Shown here piece by piece: positions 1-7,794 of a stretch of DNA of 64,000 nucleotides. Position 1 is the stretch's first letter. Each line of letters starts with the position of its first letter. The notes beneath the pieces were generated by a model. It had not been told where the DNA came from. It saw only the letters and a program-made list of their open reading frames with translations, and made no database searches. The translations under genes and the position numbers were made by a program. The stretch is from Pseudomonas marginalis (lineage in GTDB: Bacteria > Pseudomonadota > Gammaproteobacteria > Pseudomonadales > Pseudomonadaceae): contig NZ_FNSU01000003.1 of NCBI RefSeq assembly GCF_900105325.1, positions 4,043,501 through 4,107,500 of the forward strand, read 5' to 3'.

Positions 1-338
1 GCTTGGGTTCGTTCATCGGTATTTTTGGTAGTAGCGGTAGGTTGCATGGTCGTCTCCAAAGCCTGCTTAACCGCAGGCGCTGTGCGTGAGACAGGTGGCA
101 TCGCTGACCGTTCGTCAGCAGGAACTTGAGGAATCAGTTCTACGAGCACGGACATCAAGCCAAGCAGCAGATGCGGCTCGTCCTTACCAATGACCACCAC
201 AGGCTGGCCATTAGCCAGGGTCATCTCGCACTCAATCCCCTGAGAGGTCTCCCGCAGGTGCATGAATGGCTTAAGGCAGGCTAGGAAACTAGCGCACCCT
301 TGGAGATAATCGGCAGGCTGAAGCTTAGGCATTTTCAT
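1..338 (-). CDS. hypothetical protein, C-terminus beyond window
   Basis: A reading frame stays open on the minus strand from an ATG at 338 (a second in-frame ATG lies at 332) past the first base of the window, giving at least 112 residues. It has a soluble, mixed composition with a stretch GQPVVVIGKDEPHLLLGLMS that looks like an ordinary folded beta-alpha segment, followed by a Pro/Thr/Ala-rich tail. I recognise no family and see no strong ribosome-binding site. It is divergent from the oxygenase gene at 486, so the 147 bp between them would hold both promoters. Confidence 0.5.
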   Translation of the reverse strand, partial: MKMPKLQPADYLQGCASFLACLKPFMHLRETSQGIECEMTLANGQPVVVIGKDEPHLLLGLMSVLVELIPQVPADERSAMPPVSRTAPAVKQALETTMQPTATTKNTDERTQ

Positions 339-485
339 AGACAGATTTGGTCGCTGGTGGGATCGTGCGTGAGAATCACGCTGGCGTACATCACTTTTAT
401 ATCACTCGCGCGTGTAGGGACACAATTGATCCAGGCAATCTTTTCAGAATCAGTGCGTGTCGCAGTCAGCGAATGGCGAGCGAAC

Positions 486-1460
486 ATGACCTTTGAGCAA
501 GTGCTTGAGTACTTGGAGCGCCCTAGCGATCTGGGACGTGAGCTGCAGCCTGCGATCGAACGCGAGCTCAATAGCCGGGGTAGTAGCTGTGCAGAGGTGC
601 AAGCCTTTGCGTGGGCGCAGCCTTGCCTGACCCTGGAGGGTATCTTCCAGCCAGATGACCTACCCGACACCCCCATTGATTTTTGCCCGGTGCCTGAAGC
701 AGAAGGCACAGTCCTTGCCCGAGTAACTGCGATCGCGTGCCTTGCGGCTATCAATTCCGCCACAGTTTCCTACGGCTCCGAGAACGGAGGCGATCTGTTC
801 GTGAACCTAGTGGTATTCCCGCCTGGCCGAGGTAAATTCACAGTCAAATCGACGGAAAAGATGAGCGGGCATACCGATGGCGTGACCTTCCCACTGCGCG
901 GGTATCGCGACCCCCTCAATGACCGCATTGCACCTTCTCCGGATTTCGTGTGCTTGTCGGCATTGCGTAACCCGAAGCAAGTGCCGACCACGGTGATGCC
1001 ACTCGACCATCTCATGGCGCGACTGAGCCAAGAGCATATCGATGAGCTCCAGAAGCCCCAGTACATCATCGGTTCACAGGAGACCTTCCGCGATGGAATG
1101 GCAGCCATCCTTGGTGACGAGCTTGATGTCGATGATGCGCAGCTGCTCTTCCAAGTGAATGGGAACTGGTGGATTCGATTCAGCCACCGCACCACGCAGA
1201 TTGCTGATATCGGACAAACATCTGCTCAGGAGGCAATGGACGCCTTGAAGCATGCATGTGCTGACTGTGCGATACCTGTGGCTCTGCAGCCAGGCGATAT
1301 CGCCTTGGTCAACAATCGCATTGCGCTACATGGTCGCAGTGAGCCTGGAAGTGAATACGGCGAGCAAACACGTTGGCTCCTACGCACCTATGGGCTGGAC
1401 ATCACGGAAATCGATCCTACCCAGTGGCATGAAGGCAGCGCTTTCATGCTGTATCCGTAG
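486..1460 (+). CDS. Fe(II)/2-oxoglutarate-dependent oxygenase (clavaminate synthase-like)
   Basis: A 324-residue protein with the metal triad of TauD/AsnO-type dioxygenases: SGHTDG near residue 126 gives the HxD pair, and NRIALHGRSEPG near residue 285 gives the distal His, followed by an Arg-rich segment (TRWLLRTYG) that would hold 2-oxoglutarate. Members hydroxylate free or carrier-bound amino acids, or small sulfonates; the substrate here cannot be read. The frame is open further upstream to 300, but that part overlaps the divergent gene and looks non-coding, so I chose the ATG at 486, which has only a weak GGCGAG upstream. An upstream GTG near 453 is possible. It stands alone in the island with no biosynthetic neighbours. 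Confidence 0.72.
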   Translation: MTFEQVLEYLERPSDLGRELQPAIERELNSRGSSCAEVQAFAWAQPCLTLEGIFQPDDLPDTPIDFCPVPEAEGTVLARVTAIACLAAINSATVSYGSENGGDLFVNLVVFPPGRGKFTVKSTEKMSGHTDGVTFPLRGYRDPLNDRIAPSPDFVCLSALRNPKQVPTTVMPLDHLMARLSQEHIDELQKPQYIIGSQETFRDGMAAILGDELDVDDAQLLFQVNGNWWIRFSHRTTQIADIGQTSAQEAMDALKHACADCAIPVALQPGDIALVNNRIALHGRSEPGSEYGEQTRWLLRTYGLDITEIDPTQWHEGSAFMLYP

Positions 1461-1508
1461 ATACAACGCGAGCATCTCGGCACTGATAAGTGTTTCAATG
1501 GGATAAGG

Positions 1509-1853
1509 TCAAAGCCCTAGGTCTCCCGCAAAACGCTGATCACGGATTGAAGCAGAAGCATGCCCATCGATTATCAGCTTATGCTGCAGATAGCGTACGA
1601 GATGCCACGCCAGAGGCTCGCGGATCTCCAAGCAACCTTCGAGCTGATGGAAGCCACTGGAGCGATGCGTAGTAAGGGCCTCTCGAAGCGCTGTAAAGCC
1701 AGCAACACCGATGACCGACCTGTGAGCACGGATAGGATTGTTCAGCCCCGGACGACGCTCGTAGGCGCTCACAATCGACCCAAGGATTCCAGGAAGATCA
1801 TCCCCATAAGCTTTGCAAGCAAGAGACCAGAGCTGACCATCAGACAGTATGGT
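1509..1853 (-). CDS. small hypothetical protein
   Basis: This frame gives 114 residues from the ATG at 1853, which has AAGGCGAG a few bases upstream; an in-frame start at 1895 is less likely. It is convergent with the oxygenase. The composition looks like a small helical soluble protein (LWSLACKAYGDDLPGILGSI at the start), and no family is recognised. The opposite strand also has an open frame of similar size (1560-1889), so coding status is uncertain. I prefer the minus frame for its start signal and protein-like composition. Confidence 0.35.
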   Translation of the reverse strand, partial: TILSDGQLWSLACKAYGDDLPGILGSIVSAYERRPGLNNPIRAHRSVIGVAGFTALREALTTHRSSGFHQLEGCLEIREPLAWHLVRYLQHKLIIDGHASASIRDQRFAGDLGL

Positions 1854-1895
1854 CATCGGGCTCGCCTTATCAATAAATTGGCAAAATAGCCCCAA

Positions 1896-2618
1896 GCGCG
1901 GCCAGAATACATATCCACCTGTAAACCAATTTTTTGACGTGTTAACCGCCGAGGTTTACAGATCAAAAATTTAATTTACAGATCCGAATTTTCGAAGCGC
2001 CTAGTAGGTCACCGAGTGCGTCTTGCTGGAACATTGAAGGCGACTGACGCCAGCCGAGCCTATTGTCCGAAACGGGTGGAATTTCAGACGGACTGATCCT
2101 AGTAAAAAAGCCTTGTTGGTTTGATGTCAAAGCGTAAGCAGCAGCCTGCGGCTGCAAAGTAAAGCGATTCCTCCTCCGCCCCCAGCCCCACTATTCCAAC
2201 CTCAAATTCACCTTCAGTCCTCAAAACCGTGTGATCTAGAAGCCGTAAATATCAGATGTAAAAGCCGGCGAAATCCTGTGAGAAAAGCGGTGCCTGGGCC
2301 ACTGCAGCTTTTCTCTTGCTCTCAAATATAAGAACTCCGTCTCGCTTAAAAATTTTCAAGAGGGGGGGGTGAAAATAAAATGGACATTGCCGACGAACGG
2401 TAAATAAATTGCCTATTTGTCAATCTGAATTTTCACTCAAACATCCTCGAAAAACTATAAAAAAGGCTTTAAAGCAGGCGAAAACGCTAACATTTATGAA
2501 ATTTCGATTCACCAAGTGCGAATTTTGATCGCCTACGACCGCGCCCAGTAGCAGATACAGTGGCCATGTCGATCATTTGTAACCGTCCGGCCAACTCACC
2601 TTCCTATCCACAATTGCT
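1896..2618. other. gene-free AT-rich stretch
   Basis: No convincing gene on either strand; the short frames here lack start signals and protein-like composition. It holds a dyad (CTGTAAACC at 1919-1927, GGTTTACAG at 1953-1961) with a further TTTACAGAT copy at 1975-1983, and runs of A/T around 2340-2500. The rest shows nothing interpretable. It separates the oxygenase block from the fluoride module and probably marks a recombination seam in the island. Confidence 0.6.
1919..1983. repeat. TTTACAG inverted/direct repeat cluster
   Basis: Two arms, CTGTAAACC and GGTTTACAG, form a perfect 9-bp inverted repeat with a 25-bp AT-rich spacer, and TTTACAGAT recurs 22 bp after the second arm. It could be a regulator-binding array or the end of a decayed transposable element. 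No gene starts close enough to decide. Confidence 0.35.
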
Positions 2619-2690
2619 GGGACAAAAATCAGCAATCCTCCCTGGGTCAATTTTCAATCGACAGGATGGGTCAGTTTTCAATCAGCGCCA
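2619..2690. repeat. IS21-type terminal repeat remnant
   Basis: Two nearly identical 24-bp units lie in tandem at 2643-2666 and 2667-2690; both contain TGGGTCA followed by TTTTCAATC. A third, degenerate unit precedes them at 2619-2642. Multiple short repeats of this kind are typical of the ends of istA/istB (IS21-family) elements in Pseudomonas. No istA or istB coding sequence is present, so this is a solo end left by deletion. Confidence 0.55.
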
Positions 2691-2789
2691 ACAATCAAAC
2701 ATCTTGCCTAGCCAAAAGGGCCTTCAGATCGCTTGCATGCAGCTGCTCTTGATGCCTATTGATACCATTGGCGCTGATGCTATAGGATC

Positions 2790-2845
2790 AGATCAGGAGA
2801 TGGCATTCCTCCTTTAACCGCCTTCGTGCTGATGATGCCTACGTG
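2790..2845 (+). promoter_or_regulatory. fluoride riboswitch (crcB motif)
   Basis: The aptamer is recognisable by GGAGATGGCATTCCTCC at 2796-2812, forming the first stem-loop, a short A-rich linker, and the 3' element GCTGATGATGCCTACG at 2828-2843. These match the conserved crcB-motif aptamer that binds fluoride through Mg2+, best known from Pseudomonas. It lies about 145 bp upstream of crcB in the same orientation, so it should switch on the crcB-DUF190-ppa operon when fluoride is present. Confidence 0.93.
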
Positions 2846-2898
2846 AACCCTGGACAGGGTGCGTAGGTGCGCCTCCCTGTCCTCCATTTTAGGACAGG
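2838..2898 (+). terminator. expression platform of the fluoride riboswitch
   Basis: CCTACG at the aptamer 3' edge (2838-2843) can pair with CGTAGG at 2861-2866, enclosing an ACCCT/AGGGT hairpin; this would compete with the ligand-bound aptamer. A second hairpin follows, CCTGTCCT (2876-2883) with AGGACAGG (2891-2898). No long U-run follows it, so whether control is by termination or another mechanism is not clear from sequence. Confidence 0.6.
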
Positions 2899-2986
2899 CT
2901 ATGATCTTACCCTCCGAGTTTCCCTTTTCTTTCGGCGCGAGCCGCTTGCGAGTTAGTCCACTCAGGTCTGATGAGGTGGGCTCGCC

Positions 2987-3370
2987 ATGCTGAAGTCATT
3001 AATGGTCATCGCCGTTGGTGCTTCACTTGGAGCCTGGTTGCGCTGGATATTGGGCATGAAACTGAATGCTCTGTTTCCTACGATTCCCCCAGGTACTGTG
3101 GTCGCGAACATGGTTGGGGGCTACATCATCGGCCTGGCCATCGCCTTCTTGGCCGCTTCTCCTACCCTCAGTCCAGAGTGGCGTCTCCTGATCATCACGG
3201 GTTTCTGTGGTGGGCTTACCACCTTCTCTACATTTTCAGCCGAAACGGTTGCCTTGATTCAGGAGGGCAGACTGGTCTGGGCGCTTGGCTCAATTTCGTT
3301 GCACGTTGCAGGCTCGTTAGCGATGACCGCTGCCGGGCTTCTGTCCTACCAAATGATTGGTACTCGCTGA
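2987..3370 (+). CDS. crcB: fluoride ion exporter CrcB/Fluc
   Basis: A 127-residue membrane protein of the CrcB (Fluc) family, small hydrophobic proteins with four membrane helices that assemble as antiparallel dimers and let fluoride out of the cytoplasm. The opening GASLGAWLRWILG, the central GTVVANMVGGYIIG and GFCGGLTTFSTFSAE (around residue 72), with the conserved Thr/Phe track, are family signatures. The ATG at 2987 follows a GAGGTGGG-type binding site. It is the first gene after the fluoride riboswitch and is followed by the DUF190 gene 10 bp later. A single full-length copy implies dual-topology homodimers. Confidence 0.95.
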   Translation: MLKSLMVIAVGASLGAWLRWILGMKLNALFPTIPPGTVVANMVGGYIIGLAIAFLAASPTLSPEWRLLIITGFCGGLTTFSTFSAETVALIQEGRLVWALGSISLHVAGSLAMTAAGLLSYQMIGTR

Positions 3371-3380
3371 GGAGATAGAA

Positions 3381-3734
3381 ATGAAAGGCTATATGGTCGT
3401 TTTCTTCACCCAACAAAACCGTCGTTATCAGGGAAAGATGCTAGGCGATTGGATCGTCGACGTGGCTAAAGAAATGGGGTTGCGAGGCGCCACGCTCTGC
3501 ACCGGAATCGAAGGGTTTGGGCACACAGGAAAACTGCATTCATCGCACTTTTTTGAGCTGGCGGATCAACCCACGGAGATTCGCTTGGCCATCACGGAAG
3601 ATGAGGCAGAACGATTGTTCAAACGATTGGACTCTGAGGAAATATCGGTGTTTTTCACCAAGACGCCAATCGAGATGGGCACCCTTGGAAAAACGCCCTC
3701 CAGCTCAACACCCTCCACAACTTCGGAGCTATGA
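3381..3734 (+). CDS. DUF190 family protein
   Basis: A 117-residue soluble protein of the DUF190 family, a ferredoxin-like fold related to PII-type small proteins. Such genes are regularly found next to crcB, so a role in fluoride tolerance is likely, though no biochemical activity is established. The motif RGATLCTGIEGFG (about residues 34-46) is the conserved glycine-rich loop. The frame opens at 3357 inside crcB, but the ATG at 3381 has GAGGAGATAG directly upstream and is preferred. The stop overlaps the ppa start by 4 nt (ATGA), so the two are translationally coupled. Confidence 0.88.
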   Translation: MKGYMVVFFTQQNRRYQGKMLGDWIVDVAKEMGLRGATLCTGIEGFGHTGKLHSSHFFELADQPTEIRLAITEDEAERLFKRLDSEEISVFFTKTPIEMGTLGKTPSSSTPSTTSEL

Positions 3735-4267
3735 ACATGAGCTACGCGGACATCCCAGCTGGCAACGCCCTCCCCGATGACTTTTTCACCGTTATCGAGA
3801 TTCCTGCAAACCACTCGCCGATCAAGTACGAGGTGGACAAGTCGAGCGGACAAATTTTCGTTGACCGCTTTCTCAGTACACCGATGTTCTATCCGGCCAA
3901 CTACGGGTTTATCCCGAACACGCTGAGCGACGATGGCGATCCGCTGGACGTCCTGGTGGTTTGTCCATATCCCGTCTCACCTGGAGTTGTCATCCGCAGT
4001 CGCCCGGTTGGTGTGATGTACATGACTGACGAAGCCGGAGCCGATGCCAAGGTGATCGCAGTGCCTCATGAAAAACTCAGCTCCATGTACATCGACGTAA
4101 AGGAGTGCTCAGACCTCCCTGCGTTACTCCTCGCACAGATCCAGCACTTCTTCGAAAACTACAAAGCATTGGAACCGGGTAAGTGGGTGAAGATGGGCCG
4201 CTGGGGCAGCGCCGATGAAGCGCGGGAAGAGATTCGCAAGTCGGTAGCTGCGTATATCCCCAAATAG
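3731..4267 (+). CDS. ppa: inorganic pyrophosphatase (family I)
   Basis: The 178-residue product hydrolyses pyrophosphate to phosphate in the cytoplasm. The family I signature is present: IKYEVDKSSGQIFVDR around residue 31, YPANYGFIPNTL around 55, and DGDPLDVLV (about 68-76), which carries metal-binding Asp residues. Fluoride is a classic inhibitor of this enzyme, so a spare copy in a fluoride-induced operon makes sense as target replacement; that is inference. It is the third gene of the operon and overlaps the previous gene by 4 nt. It is convergent with arsH. Confidence 0.93.
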   Translation: MNMSYADIPAGNALPDDFFTVIEIPANHSPIKYEVDKSSGQIFVDRFLSTPMFYPANYGFIPNTLSDDGDPLDVLVVCPYPVSPGVVIRSRPVGVMYMTDEAGADAKVIAVPHEKLSSMYIDVKECSDLPALLLAQIQHFFENYKALEPGKWVKMGRWGSADEAREEIRKSVAAYIPK

Positions 4268-4432
4268 ACTTACGCCAGATTCAAATGCCTGTGTCGGAGG
4301 ATCGCGCTGAGGTTCTTGCATTATGCTGGGCCTCAGTTGCTCCGATCATCAAATATCCGGGGAAAAATATGCTGGGAATGAAGGAGCGATGTTGACTCGT
4401 GATCTGACTCATATCGCTTCCTCGTACTGACG

Positions 4433-5146
4433 TTAGATGGAGCGCTGGCTGACGCGTTTGGAAAGCTCTTCGGCGGACTCTTTACGCTCGGAGTACCGAT
4501 CAACCAAATAATCCTGGCGATCCCGCAACAGCAGGGTGAACTTCATCAGCTCTTCCATCACGTCCACGAGTCGGTCGTAGTACGAGGACGGCTTCATACG
4601 ACCTGCCTCGTCGAACTCGGTAAATGCCTTGGCCACCGAAGATTGGTTTGGGATGGTGAACATCCGCATCCATCGGCCCAGTACGCGCAGCTGATTGACC
4701 ACGTTGAAAGATTGCGAGCCACCGCAGACCTGCATCACTGCAAGGGTCTTCCCTTGCGTAGGTCGTACAGCGCCCATCGCCAGCGGTACCCAGTCAATTT
4801 GGGCTTTGAATACTGCACTCATGGAGCCGTGACGCTCAGGGGAGCACCACACCTGCCCCTCAGACCATTGCATCAACTCGCGCAACTCAGCGACCTTGGG
4901 ATGTGTATCGGGGGCGTCATCCGGCAGCGGGAGACCTGATGGGTCAAAGATCTTGGTTTCGGCGCCAAACTCTTCCAACAAGCGGGCTGCTTCTTGAGTC
5001 ACCAGCCGGCTGAAAGAGCGCTCTCGCGTCGAACCGTACAAAAGCAGAATTCGAGGCTTATGGAGCGAAGGCGTACGAGGTGCCAGTTGCTCCAACGAAG
5101 GAATGTCGATCAGGTCGGCGTGGACGTTCGGCAATGTGTCTTGCAT
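4433..5146 (-). CDS. arsH: arsenical resistance protein ArsH
   Basis: A 237-residue flavoprotein of the NADPH-dependent FMN reductase superfamily. ArsH oxidises trivalent organoarsenicals such as methylarsenite to less toxic pentavalent forms. The FMN-binding loop GSTRERSFSRLV lies near residue 39, and the family block CSPERHGSMSAVFKAQIDW near residue 100. Length and both motifs match the family. It is the last gene of the minus-strand arsenic operon, 47 bp after arsC, and faces ppa. Confidence 0.95.
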   Translation of the reverse strand: MQDTLPNVHADLIDIPSLEQLAPRTPSLHKPRILLLYGSTRERSFSRLVTQEAARLLEEFGAETKIFDPSGLPLPDDAPDTHPKVAELRELMQWSEGQVWCSPERHGSMSAVFKAQIDWVPLAMGAVRPTQGKTLAVMQVCGGSQSFNVVNQLRVLGRWMRMFTIPNQSSVAKAFTEFDEAGRMKPSSYYDRLVDVMEELMKFTLLLRDRQDYLVDRYSERKESAEELSKRVSQRSI

Positions 5147-5193
5147 ATAAACTCCTACGGCGGCACCTGGTTGGGTGCCGCCTCGGTTGATCT

Positions 5194-5664
5194 TTAAAGC
5201 GAACCGATGCGGTTCAGTTCAGCTTTCAACTGGTCAGTGCTGATGGTCTTCAGTGGCAGCGCAAGAAATGCGCTCACGCGTTCGTGAATTTTGGCCAGTG
5301 TGGTTTCAAACGCTGCTGTGATCTCGGCTTCCGACCCGCTAGCCTCAGACGGGTCGGCCAGCCCCCAATGCGCCTTCAAAGCTGGCCCGAAGAAGATTGG
5401 GCATGCCTCACCTGCAGCCCGGTCACAGACAGTGATCACGATGTCTGGCGGCGAGCCTTCAAAAGCGTCCGAAGCCTTGCTGCTTAAGCCGGCAGTAGAG
5501 ATACCCGCCGCCTCCAGTGTTTGCAGTGCCCTTTGATTCACCCGGCCACTGGGAAAGCTTCCTGAGCTGACAGCTTCTACGCCCTCGGGCGCCAAGTGGT
5601 TGAAAAGCGCCTCGGACAGAATGCTGCGGCAGCTGTTGTGGGTGCACATGAACAAGACTTTCAT
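5194..5664 (-). CDS. arsC: arsenate reductase, thioredoxin-coupled
   Basis: A 156-residue enzyme of the low-molecular-weight phosphatase fold that reduces arsenate to arsenite. The nucleophilic P-loop CTHNSCR starts at Cys7, and the redox pair Cys80 and Cys88 lies in VITVCDRAAGEAC, the arrangement of thioredoxin-coupled ArsC, in which a disulfide cascade passes through three cysteines. The Asp of LADPSE is the usual general acid. It sits 16 bp after arsB, so arsenite made here can be exported directly. Confidence 0.95.
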   Translation of the reverse strand: MKVLFMCTHNSCRSILSEALFNHLAPEGVEAVSSGSFPSGRVNQRALQTLEAAGISTAGLSSKASDAFEGSPPDIVITVCDRAAGEACPIFFGPALKAHWGLADPSEASGSEAEITAAFETTLAKIHERVSAFLALPLKTISTDQLKAELNRIGSL

Positions 5665-5680
5665 CAGAAGATTCCTTGAT

Positions 5681-6964
5681 TCAGAAACTGAGGCGCAATG
5701 CCAGGGCAGACAAGGTGGCGACGAGGATAGGCAAGGTCAGCACGATCCCAGTCTTGAAGTAGTAACCCCAACTGATCTTGATGTCCTTCTTGGCCAGCAC
5801 ATGTAGCCACAACAGCGTGGCCAAACTGCCAATTGGGGTGATCTTCGGGCCTAGGTCGCAGCCAATGATATTGGCGTACACCATCGCTTGCTGAACGACG
5901 CCATCCACTTCGGCGGCATGAATGGATAAGGCACCCACCAGAACCGTGGGCATGTTGTTCATGATCGACGACAGCAATGCCGTTAGCATCCCAGTACCCA
6001 GGGATGCCCCCCAGACGCCATAACCGGCGAATACGTTCAGAATCTGGGCGATGTGATCAGTCAGGCCCGCGTTCTTAAGGCCATAAACGACCAGATACAT
6101 ACCCAGGGAAAAAATCACCACTTGCCATGGAGCCTCCTTGAGCACCTTGCTTGTGTTGATGGCATGACCACGAGCCGCGATGACATAGAGGACGAATGCG
6201 CAGACCGTAGCAATGGCGCTGATTGGCACACCCAGCGGCTCAATGACAAAGAATCCGATCAGGAGTAGTGCCAGCACCCACCAGCCGGCTACGAAAGTAG
6301 CGCGGTCGTGAATTGCCTCGTCCGGGTTGTCCAGTTGGTCGAGGTCATAGGTCTTTGGTAAATCTTTGCGGAAAAACCACAGCAGCATGGCTAATGTCGC
6401 TGCCACGCTGACGATGTTTACCGGCACCATGATCGAAGCATATTCGTTGAAGCCGATATCGAAGTAGTCGGCAGAAACGATGTTGACCAGGTTGGAAACC
6501 ACCAGCGGTAAGCTCGCCGTATCGGCGATAAAACCGGCTGCCATGACGAATGCCAACGTAGCAGCAGGAGAAAAGCGCAACGCCAGCAACATCGCGATCA
6601 CAATGGGTGTGAGGATTAACGCTGCTCCGTCATTGGCGAACAGTGCCGACACAGCTGCGCCCAGCAAGACGATGAACGCAAACAACTTACGAGTGCTTCC
6701 AGCACCCCACCGCGCTACATGCAACGCAGCCCACTTGAAAAAGCCTGCTTCATCAAGCAGCAGGCTAATGATGATGACTGCGATAAACGTCCCGGTGGCA
6801 TTCCAGACAATGCGCCAAACCTCTGGTATGTCAGCCAGGGTAACGACGCCTGCCAGCAGCGCCACGATGGCACCCAACGTCGCGCTCCAACCTACCCCGA
6901 GCCCCTTGGGTTGCCAGATGACGAGCACGATAGTGGCGATAAAGATCAATACGGCAATCAGCAT
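5681..6964 (-). CDS. arsB: arsenite efflux membrane protein ArsB
   Basis: A 427-residue inner-membrane carrier of the ArsB/NhaD superfamily with about 11-12 hydrophobic helices. It extrudes arsenite and antimonite, alone as a proton antiporter or with an ArsA ATPase; no arsA is present, so it should act alone. The motifs GAAVSALFANDGAALILTPI near residue 105 and LSSIMNNMPTVL near residue 320 are typical. It lies between arsR and arsC in one operon. Confidence 0.96.
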   Translation of the reverse strand: MLIAVLIFIATIVLVIWQPKGLGVGWSATLGAIVALLAGVVTLADIPEVWRIVWNATGTFIAVIIISLLLDEAGFFKWAALHVARWGAGSTRKLFAFIVLLGAAVSALFANDGAALILTPIVIAMLLALRFSPAATLAFVMAAGFIADTASLPLVVSNLVNIVSADYFDIGFNEYASIMVPVNIVSVAATLAMLLWFFRKDLPKTYDLDQLDNPDEAIHDRATFVAGWWVLALLLIGFFVIEPLGVPISAIATVCAFVLYVIAARGHAINTSKVLKEAPWQVVIFSLGMYLVVYGLKNAGLTDHIAQILNVFAGYGVWGASLGTGMLTALLSSIMNNMPTVLVGALSIHAAEVDGVVQQAMVYANIIGCDLGPKITPIGSLATLLWLHVLAKKDIKISWGYYFKTGIVLTLPILVATLSALALRLSF

Positions 6965-6989
6965 TTCAGTAATCCGGTTGGGGCGTGAA

Positions 6990-7346
6990 TCAGCTGCACA
7001 CGCCCTGATTGATAGGGCGGTCGTTCATACCGCACAGGCGTTTAGCCTCGGTTTCCAGCCAATGCTGATTGGCGTCTACGACTTCTTTCAAAACCGCAGT
7101 TACCCACGCAGGCAAGTCGGGGTTCAGGCGGTAGTACACCCACTGACCTTGCCGACGATCCATCAACAAACCAGCAGAACGCAGCAGGGCCAAATGACGA
7201 GAAATCTTCGGCTGGCTCAGGTCGAGTGCCGCCGTCAGCTCGCAGACACACAGCTCGCCTTCGCTCACGACAAGCAGGGAAATTTTGGCTCGGGTGTCAT
7301 CCGCCAAGCACTTGAATAACGTGGTGGGGTTCATGGGTTCTGTCAC
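6990..7346 (-). CDS. arsR: arsenite-responsive repressor ArsR
   Basis: A 118-residue winged-helix repressor of the ArsR/SmtB family. The metal site ELCVCEL at about residue 31 holds the vicinal cysteines that bind As(III), followed by the recognition helix LSQPKISRHLALL. The frame starts at a GTG (7346) that overlaps the stop of the upstream gene by 4 nt; an ATG at 7334 is the alternative. GGAGG sits 4 nt before the GTG and 16 nt before the ATG, so neither is perfectly spaced. It probably represses its own operon and the divergent acetyltransferase through the dyad near 7795-7830. Confidence 0.94.
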   Translation of the reverse strand: MTEPMNPTTLFKCLADDTRAKISLLVVSEGELCVCELTAALDLSQPKISRHLALLRSAGLLMDRRQGQWVYYRLNPDLPAWVTAVLKEVVDANQHWLETEAKRLCGMNDRPINQGVCS

Positions 7347-7765
7347 AGATCCTCCAGGTGTTTGGTCTTGACCAAAACGAAGAGCTTGATGCGCTCATGG
7401 ATGTCGTGGAGCGTGTGGCGAAATGCGCCGGGATCATCGCTCGTTACTGGGTCAGAAAAATCCCAGGCAATGACTTCACCTGCACTGGGCATTGGTAGGC
7501 ACTCGCTGGCGGACTTATCGCAAAGAGTGATGACGTAATCGAATCGATCAGCTTGAAACTCGCTGATGGACTTGCTTCGCAGGCCCGCTGTATCGACTCC
7601 AACTGCCTCCAATGCCTGAATCGTGCGCGGATCAATCTCAGACGGTTGGGATCCTGCGCTGAAGGCCTCGAAGCGCGGGTCGGTGTGCCGCAGTAACGCC
7701 TCTGCAAGCTGGGAGCGGACTGAGTTGGCAACGCACACGAAAAGAACTTTGATAGCAGGGGTCAT
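7343..7765 (-). CDS. second ArsC-type low-molecular-weight phosphatase/arsenate reductase
   Basis: A 140-residue protein with the P-loop CVANSVR at Cys11 and a CDKSASEC pair further on, so it belongs to the same fold as arsC. It is clearly diverged from the arsC at 5194. Such first-gene ArsC-like proteins occur in Pseudomonas ars operons and may reduce arsenate or act on a phospho-tyrosine substrate; the sequence favours a reductase. The frame extends to 7984, but the ATG at 7765 gives the family N-terminus (AIKVLFVC), and the longer frame would run across the ars operator. It is the first gene of the operon, with a GTGA overlap to arsR. Confidence 0.88.
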   Translation of the reverse strand: MTPAIKVLFVCVANSVRSQLAEALLRHTDPRFEAFSAGSQPSEIDPRTIQALEAVGVDTAGLRSKSISEFQADRFDYVITLCDKSASECLPMPSAGEVIAWDFSDPVTSDDPGAFRHTLHDIHERIKLFVLVKTKHLEDL

Positions 7766-7794
7766 GACTGGACTCGATGCATATGGAAAATCGA

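Noticed and set aside
2560..2817. 85-codon plus-strand frame upstream of crcB
   Set aside because: It runs through IS21-type repeats and ends inside the fluoride aptamer; composition is not protein-like.
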